NCBI GenBank assembly: GCA_963995505.1
Contig: OZ023192.1
Location: 5,563,001 to 5,627,000, forward strand
Direction of reading: 5' to 3'
From: Hypericum androsaemum
Taxonomy: Eukaryota > Streptophyta > Magnoliopsida > Malpighiales > Hypericaceae
Length of the DNA stretch: 64,000 nucleotides
Shown piece by piece: positions 1 to 14,007 of the stretch. Both the position numbers and the translations under genes were made by a program. The stretch's first letter is position 1. Each line of letters opens with the position of its first letter. Below the pieces are notes generated by a model that ran no database searches, had not been told where the DNA came from, and was given only the letters and a program-made list of their open reading frames with translations.

Positions 1-766
1 CTAGTTAGGTGATCTGCGACTCTCTGTTTTCTTGGTCCATCTCTCTTTGCTTTAATTATGAAGTTAGAATATTATGTTCTCATGCAACGCTTTACCTTAA
101 ATTTAAGACTGGTGGTGGATTTTAAGATTTGTAATTATGTCTCTTGGTGAGATGGGTTGGTATCTGAGGAATGTTAGGTACAGACTGGTCTCTTCTCAGG
201 AATGCTGATGGATTGGGAGTGAAACAAGCGGAAGCTTTAGCTCATAATGATGTTACTTTTTGTATTGGTTGGAGAGGTTTCGAACATTATTTAGTTTGCA
301 ATGTATTCACGAGTTTCTTGGAATAATTCAGGAAGGAAAATTGAAAATGGGCCGCTGTTTGGCAGACCTTCTTCTTCCCCTGAGACTAAGGCGGATCTAT
401 CAATGGCTGTAAACATAATTAATGAACTTCTTTTGATTAAAAAATCAGTTTTGATATTTTCATGTTTTAGAAGACTCGTTATTATATGCTTTTTTCTGTT
501 CAAGCTACTTTGACTAGGATGACTTTGTGTCTTAGATGGACAGGCTGAGAACACTGTGATTCATGATCTTCTTGGAACATATTCATGATGGAAAATCTTC
601 ATGTTATAGATGATTCATAGGTTCTATACTTTTTGTGTTTGTGCTACTATGATTAGACATTGCCTTCTACCAACGTCTAAAGCATCTCGGTTTGTACTAT
701 TAATTTTTCTGTTTTGTACTGATCGCAGTTTCTTGATATCTTTTGAATGTTGCTTTTCCTTGCTAG
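1..766 (+). other. Upstream intron sequence of TAF1 (window edge)
   Basis: No exon of TAF1 or any other gene is recognised here. The sequence is AT-rich and ends in a pyrimidine-rich tract with an acceptor AG at 765-766, directly before the first recognisable TAF1 exon. It is read as intron. The N-terminal TAF1 exons expected upstream were looked for and not seen, so they should lie to the left of the window. Confidence 0.6.
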
Positions 767-3700
767 ATTATGACGAGAAGGCAGAAGATGCTGTTGATTA
801 CGAGGACATAGATGAGCAGTATGAGGGGCCAGAGATACAAGCATCTGGCGAGGAGGACCATTTGTTGCCCAAAAAAGAGTACTTTTCTTCTCAGGTGTCT
901 CTGGCCAGATTAGATCCTGCCCCTTCTGCTTTTGATGATGATGATTATGATGAGATTGAGGAAGAGGAAGCTCAAACAGAACACCCCATCATGGAAAGAA
1001 TGGAACCTCAGGATGTTTCTTCTACTGGTAAGTTCCAATTTCAAATATCCATTTGTCATGTTTCTATTTCTGCAGCACTTGAAAGAACATCATGCACATG
1101 GGTTGTTGAATGGAAGAACTTTTTAATTGTTTACTTCCACTTCACCTTAAGTTCTTAACTTTATCTTTTGTCATATATGACTTGCCTGGACCATCCATGC
1201 TATTTTGGTACCTGTTCTTAGATTCTAGCTGTCTTTTGGAACTCTATGCAGTTTTGTTCATCGTCACTAGTTTTCTCCCTACGAAGACTTCCTGCGAGGC
1301 AACCCAGCCATTGCCTATACGTCAATAGTGTGATGTCATTGTCGGTTTTTGCATGTTTGGTTACACATTAGCTTCTTGTCTTCACTCTTCAGGTCAGCAG
1401 GATGTTCTAGTAGCTTCAGGCGATGAAGGGCTTCTACGTGACGGGATTGAATGTGGATTGCCCAAAGAGGAAGAAGTTGACTCTGACCTGGAAAAATATC
1501 TGGATGTAAGTTAGCAGTTATTTTCTGGAACAGTTTGTGCATCAGGTTCTTCTTTTTGACATTCCATGTTCAGCACTTGCAATACTAGGCTAGTGGAATT
1601 TTATTGATTGTTTAATCCTGGTTATGATGTGCAATCAGATGGGCATGATAGCTGTAACAGTACTATGCACCGTTACAAATAATCTATTGATTCTATTTAT
1701 ATTATATTAGCAAGTATTGCTACTCGCTCAAAGCCGGGCCCTATAGAGACAAAAAATAGGATCAAGATTCAATAGTAGAATAGTAAGATTTGAACTCGAA
1801 CAGAGTTGGGAATTTGTTAATATGTTGAAAATGTGAAATCTGGTAGTATCCTGTTCTGTTTGATTTGGATATCGTAACCAGATCACCTCTTCCTTTTGCT
1901 TTTGATTTTGTCTAATGTGAGGCTAAAGCGTCTATTGATCGAACAAGTAGGGGAAACCTCCTCTTCTCTCTCTGATATCCTATTCGTGTCAGGGAAAGTT
2001 ATTGTTTTGGTCTTGGGGTGAGTTAGGTGAGTTATCTGGTCAGATATTAGGTGCCACTAATTTCTTAATTCAGGGCTCAAAGTCAGTCCTGGTTTCTTTC
2101 AGATGGTAGACAGGGTTTCTTTTACTTCATTTTTATAGAAAAGAAAGTGTTCTCTCGTACATGACCTGCACAATAATGCAATGAACATTAACAAAACTGT
2201 TTTTTTTTCACAACTCCTGAATTTTGGAATTTGATTGCCATGACTTAGAAAGAGTATGATGCTCCTGAAGAGCCTCAACCTGGAGAAGAACCTCCGAAGC
2301 TTCCAATCTTGTATGTAGAAGATGGAACATTTATTTTACGTTTCTCTGAAATTTTTGGAGTTCATAAGTCTTTGAAGAAAGAAAGAAAACAAGAGCAGAG
2401 GTATTCTGTCTTCAGAGGTATGTCCCCTTGCTCTCTTTCTAAGTTATGGCCAAATGACATTGTGTTCCCATGGTTGTCCTGAAGTTTACTGGTGCACACA
2501 AAACTTTGAACTTGTTCTTCAATATCCGGTTATGTCCTGGCCTATCATACTAGTTTTGAAGTACTCTGTAGCCATTTGCTTCAAGAAAAAAAGCTTAGGA
2601 AAGAAAAGCTACCTTAAGAAAGTATCCGCATTCTGTTTCAGCCATATGACGTGTTCACTAATTCATTATCAGACAAGTACAAGTCCTTGGATATTTCCCA
2701 TATTGTTGAAGAAGATGAAGAGGCTTTTCTGAAAAGCTGTGCGCCTGTGTCTACGTTCCATTCTCAAGAAAGCCAGCATGGCTCCATAGTTCCTGAATCA
2801 GCACCGTACCAAGGTGGGGAAGATGATGATGAAGTTTCTACTCAGAGCAAGCAACAGAGAAAGAAATGTTGTCTCAGTGCAGAACCCTTGGGATTGGGTT
2901 TGGCAGCTAGTCCATCTGCTGAGTGGCAGCTACTGTCCTCCCCAGAGTTTTACCCTCTTGATCAACAAGACTGGGAAGAACAGATTGTGTGGGACAATTC
3001 TACTGCTGTTAGTGAGACCTCCATGGAGGGTTGTGATACTACTGAAATTGCATCTAGAGTTTCATCTATTAAAGAAACAGAACGAGGCAGTGCCCCCCAC
3101 AAAAACTGTATGGAGCTTCCTACGAATATGGAGGAGAAGCACCATTACATTCACCGGTTACCTGTTGTCTTGGAGTCCTTTAAGATGGATTCTTCTGAAC
3201 CTGGTAACATTACATCAGTAGAAAATAGATACCATCCACAACTTTTGAGGCTGGAATCCCAGTTAGCAGTGGACGAGAGTGATATTCCTGAAGGTGGAGA
3301 AAAGAGCACCACTCAACCCTTCGATGGTGATACTTTTCAGCGCTTTGAGAAACTTACTTTGCAAAACAAGGACATAATGGAGGGGTATTGGCTGGATGAT
3401 GTTATATGGGAAGAGACGCCAAGAGTTAAACCTAAGCTGATTCTTGATCTTCAAGATAAGCAGATGTTGTTTGAACTTTCGGATCATATGGATAGTGAGA
3501 ATCTTCGTCTTCATGCAGCAGCAATGGTCATATCTCCATCTCCGATGCCTAGGGTTTCCCTTGACATGTTGGGTCATGGATATCATGCTGGCTGGCAATT
3601 TAATATTGCTAATGACAAATTCTATTCCAAAGGGAAAGTTTCTCAGCAGTTGCAACAAAATTCTAGCAAACGCAGTGCCTATGGTATCAAAGTCCATCAC

Positions 3701-6700
3701 TCTGCACCTGCGATCAAGCTGCAGACAGTAAAGTTCAAGTTGAGCAAGTAAGAATTTACCGAAGAACTGGATTGTGTTTCAATATTATTTTCTCGAAATG
3801 CTTGTTGGATGTGTTTAGATTTGTATTCATTCAACGGTTGAATTTTGTACTGGAACATTACGCAATGGTTACATATCATTGGGCAAGATGTTGATTATCT
3901 TTTAGGATCAAGGAATCAAGTAGTTTTAGTACCTGGTAACAGCTTTTGAAGTCTGTCATTATTTTCTCACAAGTTGGTTGAATTGATACTGGGAAGTCAA
4001 GAAGCTGGTCTCCAGCCTTGTAATTGATTATTTGTCCGTATTTTGATTCAGTTTTATGTTTTTTGTTTGTTCTAATAGTCGAGTTGCCTCTGCTGATAAC
4101 TTGAAACAGTTACTGTTCTATGGTGGGCTCTTGTTGCTACAAAATTTTGTATTATTTTCTCACGAAAATTGCCCCTCCTTGCATGAAATAGATTATTTTT
4201 ATTGTTTCACATCAGGTCTTGTTGATTAAGTTGGTGATTTGTACTCTTGTTATATCTTTTTTTGAAGTTTGAATCATTTGGCCTTCATTCTGAGCACGTG
4301 CCTTTGCTATGAATATGATATGCTATTTGCAGCAAAGATTTGGCTAATTTTCATCGACCAAAAGCTTTATGGTATCCCCACGACATTGAAGTCGCTGTCA
4401 AAGAACAAGGGAAGCTATCTACTCTAAGACCAATGAAAATTATATTGAAAAGTCTGGGAGGTAAAGGTACTAAGCTTCATGTTGATGCCGATGAGACCAT
4501 CTCCTCCGTAAAAGCGAAGGCTTCAAAAAAGTTAGGTTGTGAATCCTTCTTTCTTCTGATCTTGCCTATTACCTATAATTATAAGGTAGCTGTTATTTCT
4601 AAGTACACCATAAGTATATGACTTTTGAATTTTGTTGCATTAGATTTCAAGCTATCAGAGGCTGTGAAGATATACTATATGGGAAAGGAACTTGAGGATC
4701 TGAAATCTCTTGCTATCCAGAATGTTCAGCCAAATTCGTTACTTCATCTTGTCCGTACAAGAGTTCATCTTCTGCCTAGGGCACAAAGGATTCCCGGTGA
4801 CAACAAATCTTTGCGCCCTCCTGGTGCATTCAAGAAGAAATCTGATCTCTCTGTCAAAGATGGCCATGTCTTTCTCATGGAGTAAGTAATCTTATCATTT
4901 GATTTCTCAAAAAAAAAAATCTTATCATTTAGTAACAGCAACACGTGTATGTGTGCCACCTCCATGCTGCGTCAAACACCACCCCATACTGGAGCAACGC
5001 ATTTTCCCTGGTTCGACTATGTAGAGCTAGTTGTGTTGCTTCTAATTCTAGGAAATTTGAATTCTCTAACTTTTGATATTCCCTAAATGCATGTACTGGA
5101 ACTCACCACAGCTTGTAAAAGTGGAATAAAGTTATGTTTAAAGAACAACCTAATTCTTTCTACCTTTTGTTGCTTTGGTGAAGTTAGCTTCTCCCTTGCA
5201 CTAAGCTTGTGCCAGGAAGATGAGAAGTCTAGAGGAAATGTTTTTGTCTAGGGAAAATAAAACGACAGCAGCTATATTTAGAAACACCAAGAGGCTCTCA
5301 TGCCTGTCCTGTGCTTTAGTGTCAGCTTCCAAATCTCTAGCTCGTCCACGATCAGTCTCATGTTTCTTGTTCTGCAGGTACTGTGAGGAGAGACCTCTAT
5401 TGTTGAGCAATCCTGGCATGGGTGCTAATCTGTGCTCTTACTATCAGAAGTCAAGCCCCAGTGATCAAACTGGAGTCTCATTGGGCAATGGAACCAGCTT
5501 TGGAAATGCTATGACTCTAGAGCCTTCCGACAAATCCCCTTTCCTAGGAGATATAAAAGCTAGTTGCAGGCAGTCAGCTCTGGTTACTAATATGTATAAA
5601 GCTCCTGTTTTTCCCCACAAGGTTCCATCCACTGATTTTCTTTTGGTTCGCTCGGCAAAAGGGAAGCTTTCTCTACGTCGCATTGACAGGATGGCAGTCG
5701 TGGGACAGCAGGTCTGTTTTTGTTTTGTCAGTGCAACTCAACCAGGTTTTGTTTAAATCTTTGTCAAGTTTGGATAAAAATCTCGTATTGATGGAGTGCC
5801 GTTGATTTTCTCGGCGTCCTACATGTTTTGCCATAGTTTATTGTTTCTGGTGGATGTCAGCATCTTTGCCTTGATCTATTTTTCTTGGTGGTCATTTGTT
5901 GTCTAGGCTTCTCTGTGAAGAAGTGACAGCCTTATGATTTGTTTCACCAGAGAGTGGATTATGAGATTAGTATTCAGAAGAGATTAAATTGAAGCTTTTA
6001 CTTTCAGGAACCATTGATGGAGGTCTTTGCTCCTGGATCAAAGAATCTTCAGGCCTATATGTTAAACCGGCTTGTGGTTCATGTATACCGTGAGTTTCGT
6101 GAGGCTGAAAAGCGTGGTGTAGTTCCTTGGATTCGGGTGGATGAGTTAACTACACTTTTCCCAAATCTGTCAGAGACCATTGTGAGGAAAAAGTTGAAGG
6201 AATGTGCTGTGATAAGGGTATGTTTCCCATAATTCTTTTGTGAAATATGAACACACTGAGTCATCATTATAATTATTACAGGAATTATATCCATTTTCTC
6301 TTTTGTTCCTTGAGTTTCACGATATTATTCATGCGAAACAGAGGGATGCAAAGGGGCACCTGCATTGGTCTAAGAAGCGTGACTTCAGTATTCCATCTGA
6401 GGAGGATTTAAAGAAATTGGTGATCCCAGAAAATGTGAGTTCCACAGAAATTGTTTCTCCAGGCATCATTAGTGTGGATTTTTTATTTGTTATTATAAGA
6501 TGTGCACTATCTTGACCTTGCATGTGTTGCTAACTCTGCACAATAGCCCTTGCTTCCGCCATGCAATGTCGTGAATATTATATATATGTGCTGCTTGACT
6601 GCCTGATCGTTTTCCTGGGGAAATAAGAGCTCTATCCAGGCTTCTTGGTGAATTGTGTTGTTTTGTCATAACCATATGTCCTCTGAAATTTCTTCTTTTA

Positions 6701-9700
6701 GTGATAGTTAATGATTGAACTGTGTTTCCCATTCAAACATATATGTGGATGCACACTCACATGCATAAAACATAACGTGTTTTCCATTCAAACATATATG
6801 TGGATGCACACTCACATGCATAAACATATATGTGGATGCACACTCACATGCATAAACATATATGTGGACTCTGTTAACTCCTCGTATTTGAATCTGTACA
6901 ATGTTTGCTAGTTTCACAGACAACATACAAAATTTTCCCTCAGGAACTTGTGGTTGCATAGTTGATCTGAAGCATTTTCACCTTAAACCATGTCACTTCT
7001 ATAATATGCGAGAAATCTTACTCCTCCGTCTCTCTGTTGTGTTGAACAATAATATATGATCATCATCTTACTTACCCAAATGTAATAATGCAAATCTTTC
7101 AAGGATATTATCTAATATTTATAGTTGAATCACAATTGTCGTTCTTGTCCATAGGTCTGTGCTTACGAGAGTATGCAAACTGGTATGTACCGTCTCAAAC
7201 ATTTGGGAATAACAAGGCTCACACTTCCTGCTGGTGTTTCTGCGGCAACGAGTCAGCTTCCAGATGAAGCAATAGCCCTTGCTGCCGCTTCACATATTGA
7301 AAGGGAATTACAGATAACCCCATGGAGCCTGAGTGGCAATTTTGTTGCTTGTTTGAACCAGGTAATTATGTCCTAGTGAAAGATTGCTATTTCAGTCTAC
7401 CCACATTGATTGTGTGGTCATATGCTCTCAGAAACTTTTACTAGTCTGAACTCTTCTAATTTTTGTGGGATAATTTAGCCCCTTCCATAAGAACTGCTCC
7501 TACTTTATATGTCTGAGTGGATGCCAGACAATTTAAAACATAGAGCCCTCTTAAATAAGCGCCAGTGAATAACAATTTTCATATTTTCAATTTCCATTTA
7601 TATCCCCAGCCATAAGACACGCTTGCTTGGACCCACACCCCTTGTTTTTTATATCTAATTCTTGCTTTTTCAGGACAGAGAAAATATTGAACGTCTGGAG
7701 ATTACTGGCGTTGGTGATCCATCTGGTAGAGGCTTAGGATTCAGCTATGTACGGGCTACTCCAAAAGCACCTGTGCCGAATGCATTGACAAAAAAGAAAG
7801 CAGCTGCTGGTCGTGGAGGTACCACTGTTACTGGTACAGATGCTGATCTCCGTCGATTGAGCATGGAGGCTGCAAGAGAGGTATGTGATACTGATTCGAT
7901 GATCCTTATCTATCTTCTAGATGTGGTAGAAGGCCTGTAATAATCAGATTATGCGAAGCTGGTGTTACTTGCATGTCTACGAGAATTTGTCAAATAGATT
8001 TGATAGGATTGGTAGTTGGGTTAAGAGTATAGATGCACTTGGTTAGTATTTCAGAGTGGAAAGAAGCTGCTAGTATAATGTCATTTACTGCCACTCTCAT
8101 CTTTAGTTGTTGAGAATTTACAGAAGGGAATGGTCAATTGGAACTTTCTGGGCAACTTCTTTCCTAATGTGACGTAAAGTTACTTAATTTAAAGAGACTT
8201 TCTACTTTTCATAATATTGATTCAAATTATAAACTTCATCACAGTTTTAAAGACTTTGCACATGTTTTAAAAAGTCTGCATCAGTTTTCTAGAATTTTGC
8301 ACTGGTACTCGACATTTGCACCAATATTCGGCTGTTTGCCCGTTTTCGACCTAAACTTTCCTTCTTTTTTCTGTAAATTTTCTTCAAATTTCTGTAACTT
8401 TACGTTTTCTGTAATTTACGTAGAGTTACCACCGAACTTCCTTTCCTGGCCATTAGTAATATAGTACCAAGTACTTGCAATTGGGATTGTGAGCGGGGGC
8501 TTAAGAAGCATGATAGATCAACATGTTTTCTATATGATTTGTAAGGCTAGAGAGCTGATGGGATAATAAGGAAAGCATTCATTTTAATTCTTTTTCGTAC
8601 ACTATCTTTTTATTCCTCTCACCAAATATAATTAGCCATCTAACTCCAGCTCCAGTTTTGCAGATTACCTGCAACCATGAACTATCTTTCTCCTGTTTTT
8701 TTCTCATTTGTTTTCTGGCTTCTAGGTTCTTGCGAAGTTTAATGTTCCAGAAGAACAGATAGCAAAACTGACAAGGTGGCATCGGATTGCCATGATACGC
8801 AAGCTTTCAAGTGAACAAGCTGCATCAGGCGTGAAGGTTGATCCGACAACTATCAGCAAGTATGCACGGGGACAGCGGATGTCCTTTCTTCAGCTACAGC
8901 AACAGACGAGAGAAAAGTGTCAAGAGATATGGGATCGCCAAGTGCAGTCTCTATCAGCTTTTGATGCTGACTATAACCAGAGTGACACCGAAGAAAACAG
9001 TGATCTAGATTCTTTTGCTGGGGACCTAGAAAATCTACTTGATGCAGAAGAATTTGAAGACGTGGACAATTACGAGTCGAAACATGAAAAATTGGATGGG
9101 GTTAAAGGTCTCAAAATGAGAAGGCGGCCATCACAGACTCAAGCGGAAGAGGAAATTGAAGATGAAGCAGCTGAGGCAGCAGAGTTGTGCAGATTACTCG
9201 TGGATGGTACGGATTATCGGCTTTCTACTTGTATTATCAGTTTCAAGCTTGTGCATATCAAGATAGAAATTGATTGCATCAGTGGTCCTGTTTTCTTCCA
9301 GATAATGATTATGATATAAGTTCTAAATATCTATCAGGATCTTTATAATCACGTGTGCATTTGTTTACTGACGTTTTCGGGTTTATGATAGTGAACAAAG
9401 TTACTGAAGATTCTCACTGGACATTCACATGCCTTGTTGTACTATTGTCTTCAGTAGGATATCTTGCCAATTCACCGAAGATAAATAGTTGCTTACTTTT
9501 TACTCATTCATGCAGATGATTTGACTGAGCAGAAGAAGAAGAAAAAGCCTAAAGCTCCCGGAGCTGTGAACACTGTACCTGCAGTAACAAAAATGAATTC
9601 TGTTCTCAATACTGAAAATGTCAAAAAGCCCAAGAAAGTTCAACCAAATGGATCCTTTCCTCCAAAAGAAGATGTTGTGGCAGCCTTCAAAGAGGTAATT

Positions 9701-12700
9701 GCCTAACTGAAAAATAATCACGAGGTGGTCGTCTGATTTTAACAAAATTTATTTCATTATCTTTTCAAGTATTAAGCCCGTAAGATGAGAAGGAAAAGTG
9801 CTTTAGTAATTGATTTCACTCTTGGTGACAGGGAGAATTGATGTTTGTAAAAAAAAACTTATCTGAGAAGAAAAAACCAATGCTTAAGAACGACTCTTCG
9901 TACCTGACTCCTGTTGCACCAAGAATCAAAATAGTGGCAGAGAACTCAAAGGCAAGCGATTATTTTAATGCTGCTTCTTTGTATGTGTCAGTTCTGGTTG
10001 CCATCTCATTGCAGGATATTGTTTCAAACTATAACTTGCCTTGGTACATTTTATTGACGGCTGACATGCAGTTTACTCCCTGCACATGTTTGTGCTGGCC
10101 TGACCTGGTTATGTTCTTTTAGTTCTGATACTGAACTTTCAAGAACAAAAATTATATTGAATATGAAAACTCATTATCTAACACGCATCAGATGGACCTG
10201 GATGCTTTCTGGATACATATCCATTGTTTGTTTGCATATTGCCAAAGATGAAAAGCTTATTTCTCTTTTCCGAAATCTGCCTTGGTCTAGAAGGTTAATG
10301 TTAATCAACGGTCAGGTTTTTCACATACCTAAGGACTTCCATGGATTTTTGGCTTTGCTTATCCAGTGAATCTTAGGTGGCATTAAATATGTAATACTCT
10401 ATTATCTGCATTTGCTGTAGATTTTATGTCCATAATGTTCATGAACCGGAATAAAAATAAATCCTTCAGCTGCCATAGCAGCTTGTATTATGACGAGAAC
10501 CAGATTTTCTGAAACTGCTTCTTTAAACCACGACTAGCTGAGGAAGTCCTTGTGTTTAAGTTTAATGGTTTATTCTCATGAAAGATTCAATTTTCGCACC
10601 CTTGAAATCATTGCTCATCTAATTGTCAGCTAAAAACTTTTGAACTTGCCTTCACGATTATTTTTCCCGGTCTTTTATATTTGTTAAATTGTCAAAACTA
10701 TGTTCACTGCATTAAATTTTTCGTTTCGTTTTTTCTAGAGTCAGATTTTCAAGGAGAAGAAGTCAGCTAGGGAAAGTTTTGTTTGTGGAGCTTGTGGTCA
10801 GGTATGTGGCTTTTATTGCTAGAGCACTTGTGGTAAAGGCGAGCCTCTCTGATCAATGATTGTTTGGTTAACCAGCTTGGTCACATGAAGACCAATAAAC
10901 ACTGTCCCAAATACAGAGAAGGTTCCGAGGCAGTTGTCGAAGCGGCCGATTTTGACAAAGCTTCTGGAAAATCCATATCTACAGATATCCCTAGTCAGTC
11001 CCAGCAGAAGACAGCTAAGAAACGGACTATGATGAAACGAGCAACAAATGCTGAACCTTCCGAGAGTGAGAAATCTAACATTAAGGCTAAAGTTATTCCA
11101 GTGAAGATCAAATGTGGCTCAACAGAGAAATTTGCAGATAGGCCAGCAGATGGAAGTACAAAAAGTTTGGAACCACCAAGCACCTCCGATGTGCAAGCAG
11201 TAGAATCTGATTTAGAAACTGCAAGTAGGTCTCAAACGAAGGTTAAGAAGATAAAAGTTTCAACCAAGGCAAAAGCTGAAGATGTGCAAGTTGAAGCACG
11301 TAAGACTTCTCTTGTCATACGGTCTCCAGCAGAGACAGAGAAAAGCCAGGCTGAATCTCAAAAGGCTCCTCTCGTTACACTTCCATCAACAACCATTGAC
11401 AAGGACCGTGTTCTTTCTCGTAAACCTTCTATTGTTATACGACCACCTGCAGAAAAAGAAAGAGAGCAGGCTCACAAGAAAGTAGTTTTCAAGCGGTCAA
11501 AGGAGGTTATTGATGTTGATCAGGTTAGTCTGGATGGAAACCTTGGTTTTGAGTACAGGAAAACAAAGAAAATTGTTGACCTGGCAAGCTTTGACAAACA
11601 TGGGATGCGGGAGAAGAATCATTTTATGGGCGATTCGACCAAGAAAAAGGCAAGGGAGGATAGAAGATGGTTGGGGGAAGATGGGAAGAGGAGAACTGAT
11701 GATAGACTGCAAGAAGATATGAGTAGAAAATTTTACAGAGATGGAATCAGGATGTTCGAAGAACAAGATAGATTAGACCTTAGAAGATATGAGGATGGGG
11801 ACTGGAAAGAAGAAGAATTGAAACCCAAGAATAAGAAAAAGAAGAGGCCAGAAAATATTGATGTTTACTCGGAGGACAGCGGGAGAGGGAGAAGTGACAA
11901 AAGGATACTGGAAAGGGTTAGGGGTGTAAAAAGGCGACCTGTTGTTGAGTTGGGAAGGTATGGGGCAGAGCATGCCTCCGCTGCGAAACGGCGCAGAGGT
12001 GGAGAGGTGCATTTCTTGCCTTTATTTGTTGCCTTTCGACAATGTGCTCTTGCATGATTTTTTAAGTTGCTATTCTTTGGATAAGCTGCATCCTATTTAC
12101 CGATTTGTCAACAAAGAAATATACATGCTTACGTGACATCAAAATCGGAAAATATATCAGCTTTCTTATATTGATTGCAAGAATTGGGGGTTTTTGTTAT
12201 TCTTTTATTGGGAAGAAGCAGCCATTTCATTGAAGCATGTAAATTTTTTTAGGGTTCTGAACAGTACAGGCTTTAAGTTTCTCTTATTTTCTCCAATAAG
12301 CACTTGCTCTTAAAGCAATCATCTTTTTTACTCCAAGGAGGAACCAATTTTTTTATTTTTAAACGAGTTCTTGTTATGAAGGTTGTCCTACAGACCTTTC
12401 GAATGAGTTTCTGTTGCTCGTGTTAAAATTGTTTCTGCAGCTTTACTTACGGATGTTCGGTGGTCGTTGTTTCTGATCTTAAAAGCGAATGTGTTACCTT
12501 ATTTGCATGCCTGACATTTTGATTAGGCATTATGTGTTTGTATCCCCGTGTTATTGTGAACTCTTAGAAGGGGAAACTTGCTGCTTGTCAACTGCAACAC
12601 AATTTTACTCCTTTATCGGCCTTAACGTGTCTTAATCTACAGGTTGGCTTGGCAAACATCTTGGAGCGCATTGTGGATGCCCTCAAAGCGAATGTCAGCG

Positions 12701-13002
12701 TCTCGTACCTTTTCCTTTTGCCGGTACCCAAAAAGGTCGCCCCGGATTACTACGATGTGATAAAGGAGCCCATGGACCTCTCCACCATCAGGGACAAGGC
12801 TAGGAAAATGGAGTACAGAAACAGAGAAGAATTCAGACATGATGTGTGCCAGATAACAATAAACGCCCACAAATACAACGACCGCCGAAACCCCGAGATT
12901 CCGCCTCTCGCCGATCAGCTTCTGGAACTCTGCGACTTCCTGTTGAACGAACACGACGAGAGCTTAACGGAAGCCGAAGAGAGGATCGAACCCTTAGAAT
13001 AG
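767..13002 (+). CDS. TAF1: Transcription initiation factor TFIID subunit 1 (TAF1/HAF), 5' truncated by window edge
   Basis: TAF1 is the largest TFIID subunit, the nuclear scaffold that binds TBP and promoters for RNA polymerase II initiation; the family is also credited with histone acetyltransferase activity. Seventeen exons are read: 767-1027, 1393-1505, 2249-2417, 2673-3747, 4333-4535, 4644-4881, 5378-5711, 6008-6217, 6342-6434, 7155-7361, 7674-7880, 8726-9206, 9516-9694, 9832-9951, 10739-10801, 10876-12006 and 12643-13002. All phases agree, giving about 1,813 residues plus a partial first codon. In order: an acidic N-terminal part; a ubiquitin-like segment across 4333-4881; the conserved central TAF1 domain from 5378 to 9206; a CCHC zinc knuckle split between 10739-10801 and 10876 onward (CGACGQ then LGHMKTNKHCP); a basic charged region; and a C-terminal bromodomain in the last exon with the YN acetyl-lysine contact. 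The stop is TAG at 13000. The intron after 9951 starts with GC. Confidence 0.95.
6730..6868. repeat. Minisatellite in a TAF1 intron
   Basis: The motif catatatgtggatgcacac followed by tcacatgcataaa occurs three times, and a fourth, partial unit ends the array. Spacing is 57 bp between the first two copies and about 33 bp afterwards. It lies in the intron between TAF1 exons 6342-6434 and 7155-7361. Short ORFs on both strands here are translations of the repeat. Confidence 0.8.
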
Positions 13003-14007
13003 AAGATGTAGATGTTGCGAATCGACTCCATCGGTAAGTTTCCACCCGCTAGGAGGTAGTAATAGCATTTTCTCGTTTACTTGGGTTGGCCTGTACAGAT
13101 CTATCTGTTCCCTAAAATGAGTTGGCCTTGACTCGGCTTCCTCTCTGTGTTCTGTACATTCGATCAACTTCATTAGTTTGTATCTCACCCATTCAGATTA
13201 ACTATGTAATCATCATTAGCGCTTTTGTTGTAAGCATAACAAGAATGTTTATACGAGAAGTTCGGAAACTTCTTCCAACAATTATTCAACAATATTTAAC
13301 ATAGATGCATTCAAGCTGGAAGTCTAGAACAACTCTCTCGCCAACATAGATTCCACAAAAAGTGTTGCTCGATTAAGACAACATGACCACCGTCATGGAA
13401 GTCCAAATCTACCAAGGAGTGTATAATAACTCACCTGAACCTGAATTGAAGTGCGCTCCAACGCCCTGCCGTCGGGGCAAGAGTTTAACACAGTGTTTGG
13501 TTGTCTTAAACCAATATTACGGGCCGAGGGGCATGTTAACATTAAGGTACAAGATTACAAAACAGAAATAGGAAATACATAGACAAATGAAATAACGATA
13601 ACACCAAACACATAACGAAAACCATACCAAAGAAAGGAGTGGCATAGGTGGAGGCGATGAGCGACCGAAAAGTTATGGAAGCCGACGACTAAGACGGAGT
13701 TCTGCCGAGACAAGTAACATTGGTAGCTTCCCACATAGGGGGTGAGTATATTATCTGTTATCCGAATCTGATATCCGCAATATTTTTCGGATTTGGATTA
13801 TCCAAAATATGAATTTCGGATTCGGATAATAAAGTTGTTATTTCGGAGCCCAAACTCAAACATACCTGGCCCATTTTGGACAGTTGGGCCTGTGAGCCAC
13901 TCTCCTCCACAAGCTCTTCCAAAATTCCTAATACTGAAAATTTCTCAAATCATTAAACCTAATTTATTATCCGAACAAAGAAAGGATAACACAAGAAGGA
14001 AGGAAGG
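13003..14007. other. TAF1 3' flank and TAF1-FKBP12 intergenic region
   Basis: No gene is recognised. The first 200-300 bases are probably TAF1 3' UTR. Around 13750-13840 lies a stretch with repeated ttcggat / atccgaa words in both orientations, resembling the end of an old DNA transposon, but no clear terminus or target duplication was found. The last few dozen bases form the purine-rich FKBP12 5' leader. Confidence 0.5.

Noticed and set aside
2642..2672. Earlier acceptor (cag at 2641) for the TAF1 exon ending at 3747
   Set aside because: Joining it to the exon ending 2417 shifts the frame to a stop. The acceptor at 2672 gives the family-consistent RDKYKSLD and correct phase throughout.
8160..8450. 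MITE in the TAF1 intron (gtgacgtaaagttac near the left, acgtagagttaccac near the right)
   Set aside because: The inverted match is short and imperfect and no target duplication was found.
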